From assembly GCA_012030815.1 (NCBI GenBank), contig JAAUVF010000053.1:1-6553 (forward strand): a stretch of DNA of 6,553 nucleotides, written 5' to 3'. The stretch comes from Nanobdellota archaeon. GTDB taxonomy: Archaea > Thermoproteota > Nitrososphaeria > Nitrososphaerales > Nitrosopumilaceae. The notes under the pieces are model-generated. The model was given only the letters and a program-made list of their open reading frames with translations, was not told the DNA's origin and did no database searches. This document shows, in pieces, positions 1 through 6,215 of the stretch. Position 1 is the first letter of the stretch. Each line of letters opens with the position of its first letter. Position numbers and translations under genes: made by a program.

Positions 1-235
1 AAATTTACGAAGAAAATCAAGGATTCCCAGATATCGAATAAGCGTTCTGGGCTCATTCCCACTGCCAACGGCGAGCCTTGCTCAAAATCAGGATAAGAAA
101 CCAAAATTTCACCCTAAAACTCAAATTACAGGCCCGACCGCACAACAAGAATCGAAAAATGAGGACCTTTAGGCCCAACGGATGGGAGAAAACATCGGTG
201 AATACTCTGACATGGTTCCAAAACCCTGCATTTTT
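1..235. other. Left-end segment, probably foreign DNA; no gene assigned
   Basis: This stretch is visibly richer in G and C than the archaeal centre. It contains an open plus-strand frame entering from the left edge and stopping at 169-171, with a C-terminus reading [11 protein letters not shown], and a short frame from ATG at 182 reading [15 protein letters not shown] before the composition changes. On the minus strand a competing open frame reads [20 protein letters not shown] over roughly positions 1-100. I cannot decide which, if any, is real, and I recognise no family. The segment is best treated as a fragment of another organism joined at about 230-247. Confidence 0.4.
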
Positions 236-244
236 TTTTATCAA

Positions 245-558
245 AATGTTGTTTAAGTTTAGATACTTAAACAAACTTCTACGTAACGATTGCTTTTTAA
301 AATTATCAATATGACTAAAAGGCTCATCCAATAAAATAATTTCTGGTTGTTTGGCAATAGCACGGGCTAAAGCAACTCGTTGTTTTTGCCCGCCGCTTAA
401 TTCTTTAACCTTTGTATTTGCGTAGGGGTTTTAAATTCTACAACCTCCAAAAGTTCTTTGATACGTTCTTGTTTTTCTTCAGGATAAAAATTGGAAAGAA
501 ACGCGCCGATGTTTTCTGAAACCGAAGTGAAAGGCATCAAATCAAATTCTTGAGCAGG
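245..558 (-). pseudogene. ABC transporter ATPase, internal fragment with one frameshift
   Basis: This is the middle of an ABC-type ATP-binding subunit, the ATPase that powers transport across the inner membrane. Reading leftward on the minus strand, the Q-loop region appears as QEFDLMPFTSVSENIG (Gln codon at 550-552), then a helical stretch ending KELLEVVEF. After a one-base shift at about 425-432 come the signature LSGGQ followed by KQRVALARA (LSGGQ at 386-400), and Walker B with the catalytic glutamate, IILLDEPFS (320-340). Adding one base to the G4/T4 run restores a single frame through the motifs. The Walker A and the H-loop are missing because similarity stops abruptly at both ends. The wording resembles flavobacterial (Bacteroidetes) iron-type ABC ATPases, from memory only. 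The substrate is not known. The fragment is fused in frame to the archaeal gene on its right, which is an artefact of the junction. Confidence 0.82.
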
Positions 559-559
559 C

Positions 560-1044
560 AAGTTGGCATTATCTAGAAATGCTCCACATGTTGACTCAAT
601 TCTAAATCTATCATCTTTAAAATGAAAGCCTAGTTTTGTTTTTTTTCCATCTCTACCACTAGCCTTTACATTTACATCAATAATACCAGGTTTTGCCATA
701 GTATAGCTTGATTTGCCATTGATAAAGACGCCTATCTGAAGGGGTTTTCCCGCTGTAGATTCTGCCATCTTTTGAATCCCATCATTCATGACAACATCGA
801 TTGCTTTGATTGTTTGAGCAACTTTTGCTATCCATTCATTTGTTCTTTCTATAGTGGATCTAATTCCAGCGCGTCTCTTTTTGTCTTCATCTTCTGGAAG
901 TTTGTAATAATCAACCCATGCTTCATAGTCATGTGATATCTCTTTGATAAAATCCATGCAAGTTATTTTATAGTCATTTACATTATCTGTTCTTTCAGAA
1001 CCATCATCGATTCGTATACCGTTGTAATCCATCGGCATTGCCAT
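560..1044 (-). CDS. Unrecognised protein, C-terminus cut off by a junction
   Basis: I do not recognise this family. About 160 residues belong to it, from MAMPMDYNGI to about residue 160 (FLDNANL); beyond that the open frame runs into the ABC ATPase fragment, whose Q-loop glutamine would be residue 165. The protein is soluble, with no signal peptide or membrane segment. The first half is charged and probably helical (about residues 28-95, with many Lys/Glu and a KKRR patch). The second half looks beta-rich, with GVFINGKSSYTMAKPG followed by a Gly/Lys turn region. Three in-frame ATGs lie close together (1044, 1038, 1032); the first is the default. It is divergent from the 1126 gene with about 80 bases between them. 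The true C-terminus is not in this window. Confidence 0.6.
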
Positions 1045-1096
1045 AATGACGATTATTTTTACATCTAAAAAAACTATTCAGGTCACAAGATTAATG

Positions 1097-1103
1097 AATA
1101 TAA
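1097..1103 (+). promoter_or_regulatory. TATA-like box for the 1126 gene
   Basis: AATATAA lies about 26 bases before the ATG at 1126, the spacing expected for archaeal TBP binding and a leaderless or nearly leaderless transcript. No Shine-Dalgarno is seen before this ATG, which fits. Confidence 0.45.
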
Positions 1104-1125
1104 CCAGTTTTAGATTAGAGATAAC

Positions 1126-1608
1126 ATGCTATTTTCAGAATTAGTTTTAGATCTTCAGCAGCAACTGAAATCAAATTTAGCACAAATTCGCTTCATGTTA
1201 AAGAAAAATCCAGGCATGGCATATGCCAGAATAGTCGAAATTGGAAAAGAAGTAGGCAAAAAATACAATATCAAACTAGTGGTAAATTTTCCAAAAGAAG
1301 GCAGAATAGAAGAATTTGAGATGTATGGAAAAAGAGATCTTAGTTTGATCATAGATTATGATAAAAAAAGATTTCCAATAGATAGAGAATTGATCAAAGA
1401 AAAGGCAAAAGAAATTTTAGGAGATGTACAAGTTCAAGACGCTTACATGTACGATAACAAAGAAGGAGTTAGAGTATTTACAGATAATTGGAAAATAGAC
1501 ATTTTACCTCATTCTGTTCACATATGGACTGAATTTGATGATAAGGTTACAGCATTTTGTGATTGGCTAATAGAAAATGCATATGAGATGAAAAGTAAAA
1601 CAGTTTAA
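1126..1608 (+). CDS. Conserved-looking hypothetical protein, 160 aa
   Basis: This is an intact, uninterrupted frame with codon use typical of the AT-rich centre. The N-terminal 40 residues (MLFSELVLDLQQQLKSNL onward) form a likely amphipathic helix, followed by a helix with AYARIVEIGKEVGKKYNIK. From about residue 50 alternating hydrophobic residues suggest a beta-rich alpha/beta fold (LVVNFP, LSLIIDYDKKRFPID, VRVFTDNWKIDILP), ending in another helix (FCDWLIENAYEMK). There is no signal peptide, membrane segment or cysteine cluster. I recognise no family and assign no function. The start is supported by a TATA-like box about 26 bases upstream. It converges with the TPR gene, only 7 bases separating the two stop codons. 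Confidence 0.8.
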   Translation: MLFSELVLDLQQQLKSNLAQIRFMLKKNPGMAYARIVEIGKEVGKKYNIKLVVNFPKEGRIEEFEMYGKRDLSLIIDYDKKRFPIDRELIKEKAKEILGDVQVQDAYMYDNKEGVRVFTDNWKIDILPHSVHIWTEFDDKVTAFCDWLIENAYEMKSKTV

Positions 1609-1615
1609 CAATAAC

Positions 1616-1974
1616 TTATAGAGATTCTAATTTTTCTAGCAAACCATGCGCTTCATAGTTTTCAGGTTCTAATTTAATAATTTTTTTGCAACAATCAATG
1701 GCTTCTTCTTTTTGCTGTAAGGAAAGATGGGTGTTTGTTTTTAGGGTCAATGTTTCAGTATCGATGGGATTCATTTCTAAAACTTTTTCAAAGTATGGAA
1801 TTGCTTTTTTCCATCCTCTAAAATAAAATAGATGCTTCCCATAATAAACAGATAATCAGAATCATCAGAAAACTTTTCTTCTAAACTTTTTCCAAATTCA
1901 AGGGCTTCTGGATAATCTCCATTTTTAATTAATTTTTTGAGATGTCGTTTTGGATAACTAAAAAGTCCGGTCAT
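1616..1974 (-). CDS. Small TPR-repeat protein, one frameshift
   Basis: Reconstructed as 119 residues starting MTGLFSYPKR and ending LLEKLESL. The raw frame breaks at a run of six T (1805-1810): adding one A on the coding strand changes EDGKKQFH to EDGKKAIPYFEKVLEMNP, the classic TPR helix B. Helix pairs fall at about residues 12-36, 39-72 and 74-106, with the usual Ala, Tyr/Phe and Pro positions (DYPEAL, YFEKVLEMNP, EEAIDCCKKIIKLEPE). TPRs are protein-protein interaction scaffolds; the partner is not known. No signal peptide or membrane segment is seen, so it is probably cytoplasmic. It lies 56 bases downstream of the secreted repeat protein on the same strand and may be co-transcribed with it. 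Confidence 0.8.
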
Positions 1975-2030
1975 TTAACGAATAAAGAAAAATCTAACAA
2001 TTTGAATGTACATAAAGTCAGGACTAATTT

Positions 2031-3546
2031 TCAATCAAGCCACGATGGAGGAGGACTACCGGAGCTAGTACTAGCAGTTTTTGGAATCTTCATGATTCCC
2101 TCTTTGATCAAAAACTGGATTCCTTGGACAAACGAGTTATCATCTATAGAGCCATCAGCCCACCAACCTGCATTGTTTTTAATCCAAGCAGGAATTGGAC
2201 CGCTACCAGAACCAGTACCCTGACTAGTCTGTGGGATCTTCATGATTCCCTCTTTGATTAAGAATTGAATTCCCTGAACAAATGATTTATCATCTATTTT
2301 ACCATCGGCCCACCATCCAGCATTATTTTTAATCCAAGATGGAATGTTTGCTTTTACTGTACCGCCAGACTTTGCAGTGATTGGAAGATCAATGACTAGA
2401 TAATCAATTGGGTTTGAAGGAACAATTCCTTGTGGGGCTAATCCATATACATAAACAACAAAGTGGGCAATGCCAGGTTCATGGTTAACAGTCATGTCGA
2501 TAGTAGCTTGACCAGATGGAGAATATAGATAATCATATCCCTGATCTTGTGCAACAGAACGTAATGGTGGTAAAGTAAATTTATCATCGACTACCATAAG
2601 ATCAAACTGTACTTGGTTCAAAAATTCAGTATCTAGATATTTGCTAAGGAAGTTTATTTGCCATTTCATTGGACAGCCCTCTATAGGATAGTCTGGACTG
2701 TAATAAGCATGAATTTGATACTCAAAGTTTTTGGTTGGTTTCTTAATTGATTTATTTAGAGAGGAAGTGTTGGGACATCCTGTAGAATCATTACCAACAG
2801 TTGTATTATCAGTGACTCCTGCAAACGGATCATTAACAACATTTTCTCGGTATTCTAATAATTCAAACTTGTATTCTGTTGGAGGTATTCCAGATGAAAC
2901 ATGTGTGTATGTATGAGCTTTAACTGGGAATGGAAAATTATCAACTACATAAACATGGCTTCTAACACCGCCGGTCTTCCAAGAGATATCAACTGTATCA
3001 AACGTTCCAGCTCTAACAGTAACTTTTTCAATAGATAGTGGAATTATTTGCTCACCGCCAATATTTCCAATCTTTCCCCAAGACTTGGCAGAGAATTTTT
3101 TTGGTCCCTTATCACCACCTACATCATATCCATTTGCAAAAGCAGACAGCCAAACATTTGATGATTTTGTATGCATTTCTATATACAATAAGATTATCTG
3201 TACCACCTGAGGGTTCAGGAGCCAGTTTTCCTACTTCCATATTTCCTTTAATCACTTTATTTCCATCATAGACTACAACATATACAAGCCATTTTTCTTC
3301 AGTTCCAGTTTTTTGATCACCTTTAACCCACATATCCATTTCAAATGGAACACATTCTCGATAATTTACATGACACATTGAATATGAAAAATAATCACCT
3401 TTTTTGAGACCTTCTCCTGCAAACCAAGTTGGATCACCTGGAAGCTCAACACCGCCTGCTTGAACCTGTGCCATTGCAGATGGAATTGAAATAGAACCTA
3501 AAATCATAATTGAAGAAATAGCTAAAACAAAAAATGATGCCTTCAT
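2031..3546 (-). CDS. Secreted thaumarchaeal surface-type protein with two WIKNNAGWW repeats, one frameshift
   Basis: Reconstructed as about 504 residues. It begins with a clear signal peptide (MKASFFVLAISSIMILG through SAMA, likely cut after residue 26), so it is exported. The raw frame breaks at a T4 run (3165-3168): removing one base joins LIVYRNAYK to SSNVWLSAFANGYDVGG. The first 400 residues look beta-rich and extracellular, with paired cysteines (CHVNYREC, and CPNTSS with EGCPMKW). Residues 401-438 and 451-488 are two near-identical 38-residue units of the type IPSWIKNNAGWWADG with an IQFLIKEGIMKIP end, joined by a Gly/Ser linker. From memory this repeat is widespread in Nitrosopumilus-like surface proteins. 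There is no C-terminal membrane anchor or PEFG-type sorting tail. The function is not known; cell-envelope binding by the repeats is inference. A TATA-like box precedes the ATG. Confidence 0.85.
2082..2195 (-). repeat. WIKNNAGWWADG repeat, C-terminal copy
   Basis: This encodes residues 451-488 of the secreted protein (PAWIKNNAGWWADGSIDD to KEGIMKIP). It lies exactly 150 bases from the equivalent point of the other copy, so the tandem period is 50 residues including the linker. The two copies are nearly identical in protein but carry several silent differences in DNA, so the duplication is not very recent. Confidence 0.9.
2232..2345 (-). repeat. WIKNNAGWWADG repeat, N-terminal copy
   Basis: This encodes residues 401-438 of the secreted protein (IPSWIKNNAGWWADGKIDD to KEGIMKIP). 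It differs from the other copy mainly at the Ser/Ala, Lys/Ser and Lys/Asn positions. The linker that follows it is Gly/Ser rich (QTSQGTGSGSGP). Confidence 0.9.
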
Positions 3547-3570
3547 TTCATAAAAAATTGCACGCCACGG

Positions 3571-3580
3571 ATAGTTAAAC
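3571..3580 (-). promoter_or_regulatory. TATA-like box for the secreted repeat protein
   Basis: GTTTAACTAT on the minus strand is centred about 29 bases before the ATG at 3546. It shares the 80-base divergent spacer with the plus-strand promoter of the 3627 gene. Confidence 0.35.
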
Positions 3581-3595
3581 GTTATTCAAATAAGC

Positions 3596-3602
3596 AAATA
3601 TA
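3596..3602 (+). promoter_or_regulatory. TATA-like box for the 54-aa Cys/His protein
   Basis: AAATATA is centred about 28 bases before the ATG at 3627, consistent with a leaderless transcript. The purine stretch AGAGGAAAA is too far from the start to act as a ribosome binding site. Confidence 0.45.
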
Positions 3603-3626
3603 GAGGAAAAATCAAGAAATTACATA

Positions 3627-3791
3627 ATGTGTGAATGCTCAAAAGTTCACTTGTACGAAGTAGAGTTTAAGCTAGATGGAATGACAGTAGTTCCTACTCA
3701 CAAAAATTGTGGATTTTCATTAGATGAAAAGCAATCTGACAAGTTCCAAAAAGAATTAGTAAAATCTTGGGGACTAGAAGAAGAAGAATAA
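3627..3791 (+). CDS. Small Cys/His protein, 54 aa
   Basis: This short intact frame reads MCECSKVHLYEVEF at the start and ends KSWGLEEEE. Potential metal ligands are C2, C4, H8, H25 and C28, with a CxC at the extreme N-terminus and HKNC in the middle; the rest is a charged, probably helical tail. I do not recognise the family. A TATA-like box 28 bases upstream, archaeal codon use and a compact position support it being real. It converges with the metallothionein-like gene, with 39 bases between the stop codons, and is divergent from the secreted protein gene. Metal binding is an inference from the residues; a structural zinc site or redox role would fit equally well. Confidence 0.65.
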   Translation: MCECSKVHLYEVEFKLDGMTVVPTHKNCGFSLDEKQSDKFQKELVKSWGLEEEE

Positions 3792-3842
3792 AATTAAAAA
3801 AGAAAAAAATAAAATAAAAACAACTATGATTTACAGTTGTTT
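3792..3842 (-). terminator. Likely terminator between convergent small genes
   Basis: On the minus strand an 8-base-pair stem (3818-3825 with 3835-3842, loop of 9) overlaps the stop codon of the metallothionein-like gene and is followed by a long T-rich tract (complement of 3792-3820). Archaeal RNA polymerase stops at U-rich tracts, so the T run is the stronger evidence; the AT-rich stem may be incidental. Confidence 0.45.
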
Positions 3843-3974
3843 GACTGCTTCTTTACAAACGTCAGTTTTACATTTGCAATCTGCGCTGCATATACAATGA
3901 CCTTGCATATCACAATCACATGAGTAAGTGGGATCGCCGCTGTCTGCTTCGCATCCACATGCTTGATCTGTCAT
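3831..3974 (-). CDS. Metallothionein-like Cys-rich protein, 47 aa
   Basis: This 47-residue protein starts MTDQACGCEADSGD and ends CKEAVKQL. It holds nine cysteines, at 6, 8, 19, 21, 27, 29, 33, 35 and 40, eight of them in four CxC pairs (CGC, CDC, CIC, CKC), with one His (H26). It has no signal peptide, few hydrophobic residues and a high charge. Dense CxC pairs in a tiny soluble protein are the hallmark of metallothioneins, which bind Cu(I), Zn(II) or Cd(II) in thiolate clusters in the cytoplasm. The spacing does not match any named subfamily that I can recall. A TATA-like box about 27 bases upstream and a T-rich tract after the stop support an independent gene. An alternative is a small iron-sulfur or zinc protein. 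Confidence 0.75.
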   Translation of the reverse strand: MTDQACGCEADSGDPTYSCDCDMQGHCICSADCKCKTDVCKEAVKQL

Positions 3975-3994
3975 AGTTACGCAAGGTAATTACT

Positions 3995-4004
3995 TATTTT
4001 AAAA
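3995..4004 (-). promoter_or_regulatory. TATA-like box for the metallothionein-like gene
   Basis: ATTTTAAAAT is centred about 26-27 bases before the ATG at 3974, implying a leaderless transcript. I see no obvious inverted repeat that would mark a metal-responsive operator. Confidence 0.45.
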
Positions 4005-4027
4005 TGTTAGTACAAGGCTTTAGAAAA

Positions 4028-4912
4028 TTACGCACCAGAAACAAGACTTAGAACATTATTGCATGATTTTTGAATGAGTTTTGCCTGTTGCTCAAGCAGG
4101 TTAGAATCAGCCTCTATGTCAAAAGCCACTCTGAGTATATGAATAAGATCAGGTTTGTGGTCAATTTTGTCTTTAATCTTTTCAAAATTATCTCGATTTA
4201 CACATCCCAAGTAAAAATAGCAATCAGAAAGCATTGAATTTTTTATGAAATAATCATATTTTTGTTGAATGATTTTTGAATGATTGTTTTGCTCAATTAG
4301 ATCAGAAAACCCAATTGTTGATTTGAGCATTCTTTCTAGAAGAGGAATAGTAGATCTTTCAATTCCAACAGTTTGAGTTACTATTGAGATATGTTCATTG
4401 ATTTGATTTTTCTTGAATTTACGCATCATATCCAACATATGTGTAGGATTTGGCGCAGACAGATTTAGAGAGCATATAGCATCAGCTAAAAAATATGATG
4501 CACAGATTTGCCAACAGGAAGAAAAAGCATTTGAAAGTGTTTATGCCTTCTTTTGTTTTTTCACAGCAAAAAAGAGAACTAAACAAACAATTTTTGCATT
4601 ATCTTTGTAAAGAATTGAACGTCTTTCTTTTATTTTAGATAAGAACATTCGAAGTTCCCAAGACTCATCATGAATAATTTGCATCCCATCATATTTTACA
4701 AGAACGTTAGATTTTATTTCACTTAATGAGCCATGGTGAATTTTTACAAAATTACCACCATATGCAATAATTTTTTCAGATTCAGATTTATTGTCAAATA
4801 TTGTGAAATCATAATCGCATGATTCAAAAAAAGAATTTAATGCCCTACATCCTCCAAATCCAACAGGAAAATTTGTTAGGGATTGTTCTGTGATAAATTT
4901 TTTCAAATTCAT
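4028..4912 (-). CDS. Possible nucleotidyltransferase-like protein with helical C-terminus, two compensating frameshifts
   Basis: The raw frame from 4912 stops at 4541-4543, and a second frame in the same phase runs to 4028. Adding one A at the T5 run 4591-4595 and removing one base at about 4530-4540 gives one coherent protein of about 294 residues through KNCLFSSLFCCEKTKEGIN and SSCWQICASYFLADAI to LSLVSGA. The N-terminus has GFGGCRAL with G20-G21 and then CDYDFTIFD with D33 and D35. This GG-x(n)-DxD arrangement resembles the Pol-beta-type nucleotidyltransferase core, but only loosely. The second half is all helical (APNPTHMLDMMRKFKK onward), as in proteins pairing such a domain with a HEPN-like partner, though no RxxxxH motif is evident. 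The start at 4912 is preferred because a TATA-like box sits 26 bases before it; a TTG start at 4945 would overlap that box. Confidence 0.6.
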
Positions 4913-4934
4913 GAAATTATTAATTTGGAATTTT

Positions 4935-4942
4935 GTATAAAG
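4935..4942 (-). promoter_or_regulatory. TATA-like box that decides the start of the 4912 gene
   Basis: CTTTATAC on the minus strand is centred about 26 bases before the ATG at 4912. It is one of the best TATA matches in the window and argues for a leaderless transcript starting at that ATG. Confidence 0.5.
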
Positions 4943-4990
4943 CAACGTACTTACTAATTTTTACCAAAGACTCATTGTCAAAACATTTCC

Positions 4991-4998
4991 TTTAAATT
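4991..4998 (+). promoter_or_regulatory. TATA-like box for tRNA-Glu
   Basis: TTTAAATT is centred about 28 bases before the first tRNA base, the normal distance for an archaeal tRNA promoter. Confidence 0.5.
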
Positions 4999-5022
4999 GA
5001 GATTGAGATTGTTTTGGAACAA

Positions 5023-5098
5023 GCTCCTGTGGTGTAGTCCGGCTAAGCATACTGCCCTCTCAAGGCAGTGATCTCGGGTTCAAATCCCGACGGGAGCA
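5023..5098 (+). tRNA. tRNA-Glu (anticodon CTC)
   Basis: The full cloverleaf can be drawn. The acceptor GCTCCTG pairs with CGGGAGC (one G-T pair), the anticodon stem CTGCC pairs with GGCAG around the loop CTCTCAA (anticodon CTC at 5059-5061, reading GAG), and the T stem TCGGG pairs with CCCGA around TTCAAAT. The discriminator base is A and no CCA is encoded, so it must be added after transcription. There is no intron. The gene is followed at once by a T-rich stretch (5099-5107) suited to termination. It is divergent from the nucleotidyltransferase-like gene. Confidence 0.95.
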
Positions 5099-5107
5099 TT
5101 TTATTTT
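5099..5107 (+). terminator. T-rich terminator after tRNA-Glu
   Basis: TTTTATTTT follows directly on the discriminator base, a typical archaeal U-tract termination signal. Confidence 0.5.
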
Positions 5108-5179
5108 TGGGGATATAGATAGGGTGCCAAATAATGGTATTAAAATAGGCCTATCAAACAATATAGAAATCGACAAATT

Positions 5180-5392
5180 ATGCAAAGCAATAACGATAAA
5201 ACAGAAAATACCAAAAACGAGACTAACGAAGAATCATCAGAAAAATCACAAGATATTACAAAAAATTATGAACGAATGGTAGAACAAAGCAAACAATTGG
5301 GCAAGGAATCATTAGAAAAAATCAAAGAAACAACTACAATTGGAACAGAATACATTAAATCACATCCTAGTTGGAAATCACATAAAAAATAA
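5180..5392 (+). CDS. Small hydrophilic Lys/Glu-rich protein, 70 aa
   Basis: This intact short frame starts MQSNNDKTENTKNETNEE and ends PSWKSHKK. It is extremely hydrophilic, rich in Asn, Lys, Glu, Ser and Thr, with no Cys and almost no aromatic residues. The first 28 residues look disordered and residues 29-60 (YERMVEQSKQLGKESLEKIK and on) could form an amphipathic helix or coiled coil. I recognise no family. No Shine-Dalgarno is seen; TATA-like stretches at 5140-5148 and 5160-5166 are not at the ideal distance, so the promoter is uncertain. It stands alone between tRNA-Glu and the SHOCT gene, all on the plus strand. Confidence 0.6.
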   Translation: MQSNNDKTENTKNETNEESSEKSQDITKNYERMVEQSKQLGKESLEKIKETTTIGTEYIKSHPSWKSHKK

Positions 5393-5473
5393 TTCCATAA
5401 AAATAAAGGAAAAAGGTTTGGATTCTGCAGTATTGATTAAAAAAATAGCCCTAAATTTTACAAAAAATCAGTA

Positions 5474-5644
5474 ATGGATTTTTTTATTTTTTTTGAATCT
5501 ATCGTGGGACGAATTAAACTAGGTACACAATATGGTACGTCTAGTCTTGAAATTCTAGAGAAACTAGCAAAGTTAAAAGAATTGGGAATATTAACAGATG
5601 AAGAGTTTACAAAGAAAAAGAAAAAAATACTAGACAGGATTTGA
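5474..5644 (+). CDS. SHOCT-domain small protein, 56 aa
   Basis: This intact 56-residue frame starts MDFFIFFESIVGRIKLG and carries from about residue 26 the text EILEKLAKLKELGILTDEEF followed by TKKKKKILDRI. That is a good match to the SHOCT domain: a short helical hairpin with the pattern LxxLxxLxxxGxITxEEFxxKKxxLL, usually found at the C-terminus of membrane or oligomeric proteins and of unknown biochemical role. The N-terminal FFIFFESIV could be a short membrane-associated helix. The next gene starts 7 bases after its stop, so the two are probably one transcript. No clear promoter or Shine-Dalgarno is visible. Confidence 0.78.
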   Translation: MDFFIFFESIVGRIKLGTQYGTSSLEILEKLAKLKELGILTDEEFTKKKKKILDRI

Positions 5645-5651
5645 TTGTTAA

Positions 5652-5825
5652 TTGGCAAAGAACCTAATAATTATTGCACTAGTAATTACAGTTACTAATT
5701 TAGTTGGAATTATAATGATTACAAATACAGAATTATTTTCACAAGAATGGCTTATTGGGCTAGGGATTATTATTGGAACAGTATCAGTGGCGGGAATTTT
5801 GATATATTCTAAGATACGTAAATAA
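5652..5825 (+). CDS. Two-helix small membrane protein, 57 aa (TTG start)
   Basis: The frame opens with TTG directly after an in-frame TAA (5649-5651), so TTG is the only upstream start available; the next ATG (5715) would remove the first helix. The protein has two strongly hydrophobic segments, about residues 4-23 (NLIIIALVITVTNLVGIIMI) and 33-51 (WLIGLGIIIGTVSVAGILI), joined by a short polar loop (TNTELFSQE), and a basic tail SKIRK that suggests a cytoplasmic C-terminus. It follows the SHOCT gene by 7 bases. SHOCT domains often sit on the tails of small membrane proteins, so the two may act together at the membrane; that is inference. Confidence 0.65.
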   Translation: MAKNLIIIALVITVTNLVGIIMITNTELFSQEWLIGLGIIIGTVSVAGILIYSKIRK

Positions 5826-5887
5826 TTTTTATTTATTATTATATTATATACTTGAATCTTTTTATGATAATATAACCAGTTAAAAAC

Positions 5888-6215
5888 ATGGAAATAAAAT
5901 CAGAAAAATCAATTAGAAATTATCTAGAAACATTACCAGATGATACGATCATCAAATATTACTTAGATGTAGAGTTTAGTCCATTTCCAATTTTAGTCAT
6001 AGAGGAATACACTAGAAGATTCAAACGAAAAACTAAAAATGAAATTCTAAAAGATTTAAAATTCCAAGCTCATCTTGCCAGAAAGAAGACACAGGAGTTA
6101 AGCAATATGGCAAAAAACATGTTTTGATTAATGATGTGACTAGACAAAAATCAGAAGAGATAATCAAACAAGCAAAGAAAAAAGGAGTGGTAATTAGCGG
6201 AAAAATCATTAAAAA
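5888..6215 (+). CDS. Basic helical protein, frameshifted and cut by the right junction
   Basis: The raw frame gives 79 residues ending NMAKNMF, but the second frame downstream reads GKKHVLINDVTRQKSEEIIK and QAKKKGVVISGKIIKK, clearly protein-like. Adding one base near 6100-6120 (for example in the AA of CAATATGG) joins KKTQELS to YGKKHVLIND and makes one protein of about 109 residues. It starts MEIKSEKSIRNYLETLPDD, with SPFPILVIEEYTRRFKRKTK in the middle, is strongly basic and mostly helical. I do not recognise a family; nucleic-acid binding would fit the charge but is only a guess. The true stop is unknown because the sequence changes character at about 6215. A TATA-like ATATTATATA lies at about 5841-5850, giving a short leader. 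Confidence 0.6.

Noticed and set aside
53..331. Open minus-strand frame continuing the ABC ATPase past Walker B.
   Set aside because: ABC-like text stops at about 247; the rest has no D-loop or H-loop features and lies in differently composed sequence, so it is read-through across a junction.
1942..2223. Plus-strand open frame opposite the C-terminal repeat and the TPR start.
   Set aside because: It is the antisense shadow of the WIKNNAGWW repeat region.
2731..3271. Plus-strand open frames opposite the secreted protein, including ones at 2731-2916 and 3038-3271.
   Set aside because: They are antisense to a clearly coding gene with signal peptide and repeats, and have no promoter or recognisable content.
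4413..4610. Plus-strand open frame within the broken nucleotidyltransferase-like gene.
   Set aside because: The minus-strand reading is coherent across the same stretch once the frameshifts are repaired.
4543..4945. Longer start (TTG at 4945) for the nucleotidyltransferase-like gene.
   Set aside because: It overlaps the best TATA-like box, while the ATG at 4912 lies at the right distance from it.
1097..5881. Identical 13-base string AATATAACCAGTT before the genes at 1126 and 5888.
   Set aside because: It sits at different distances from the two starts, and in AT-rich DNA one such match is close to chance.
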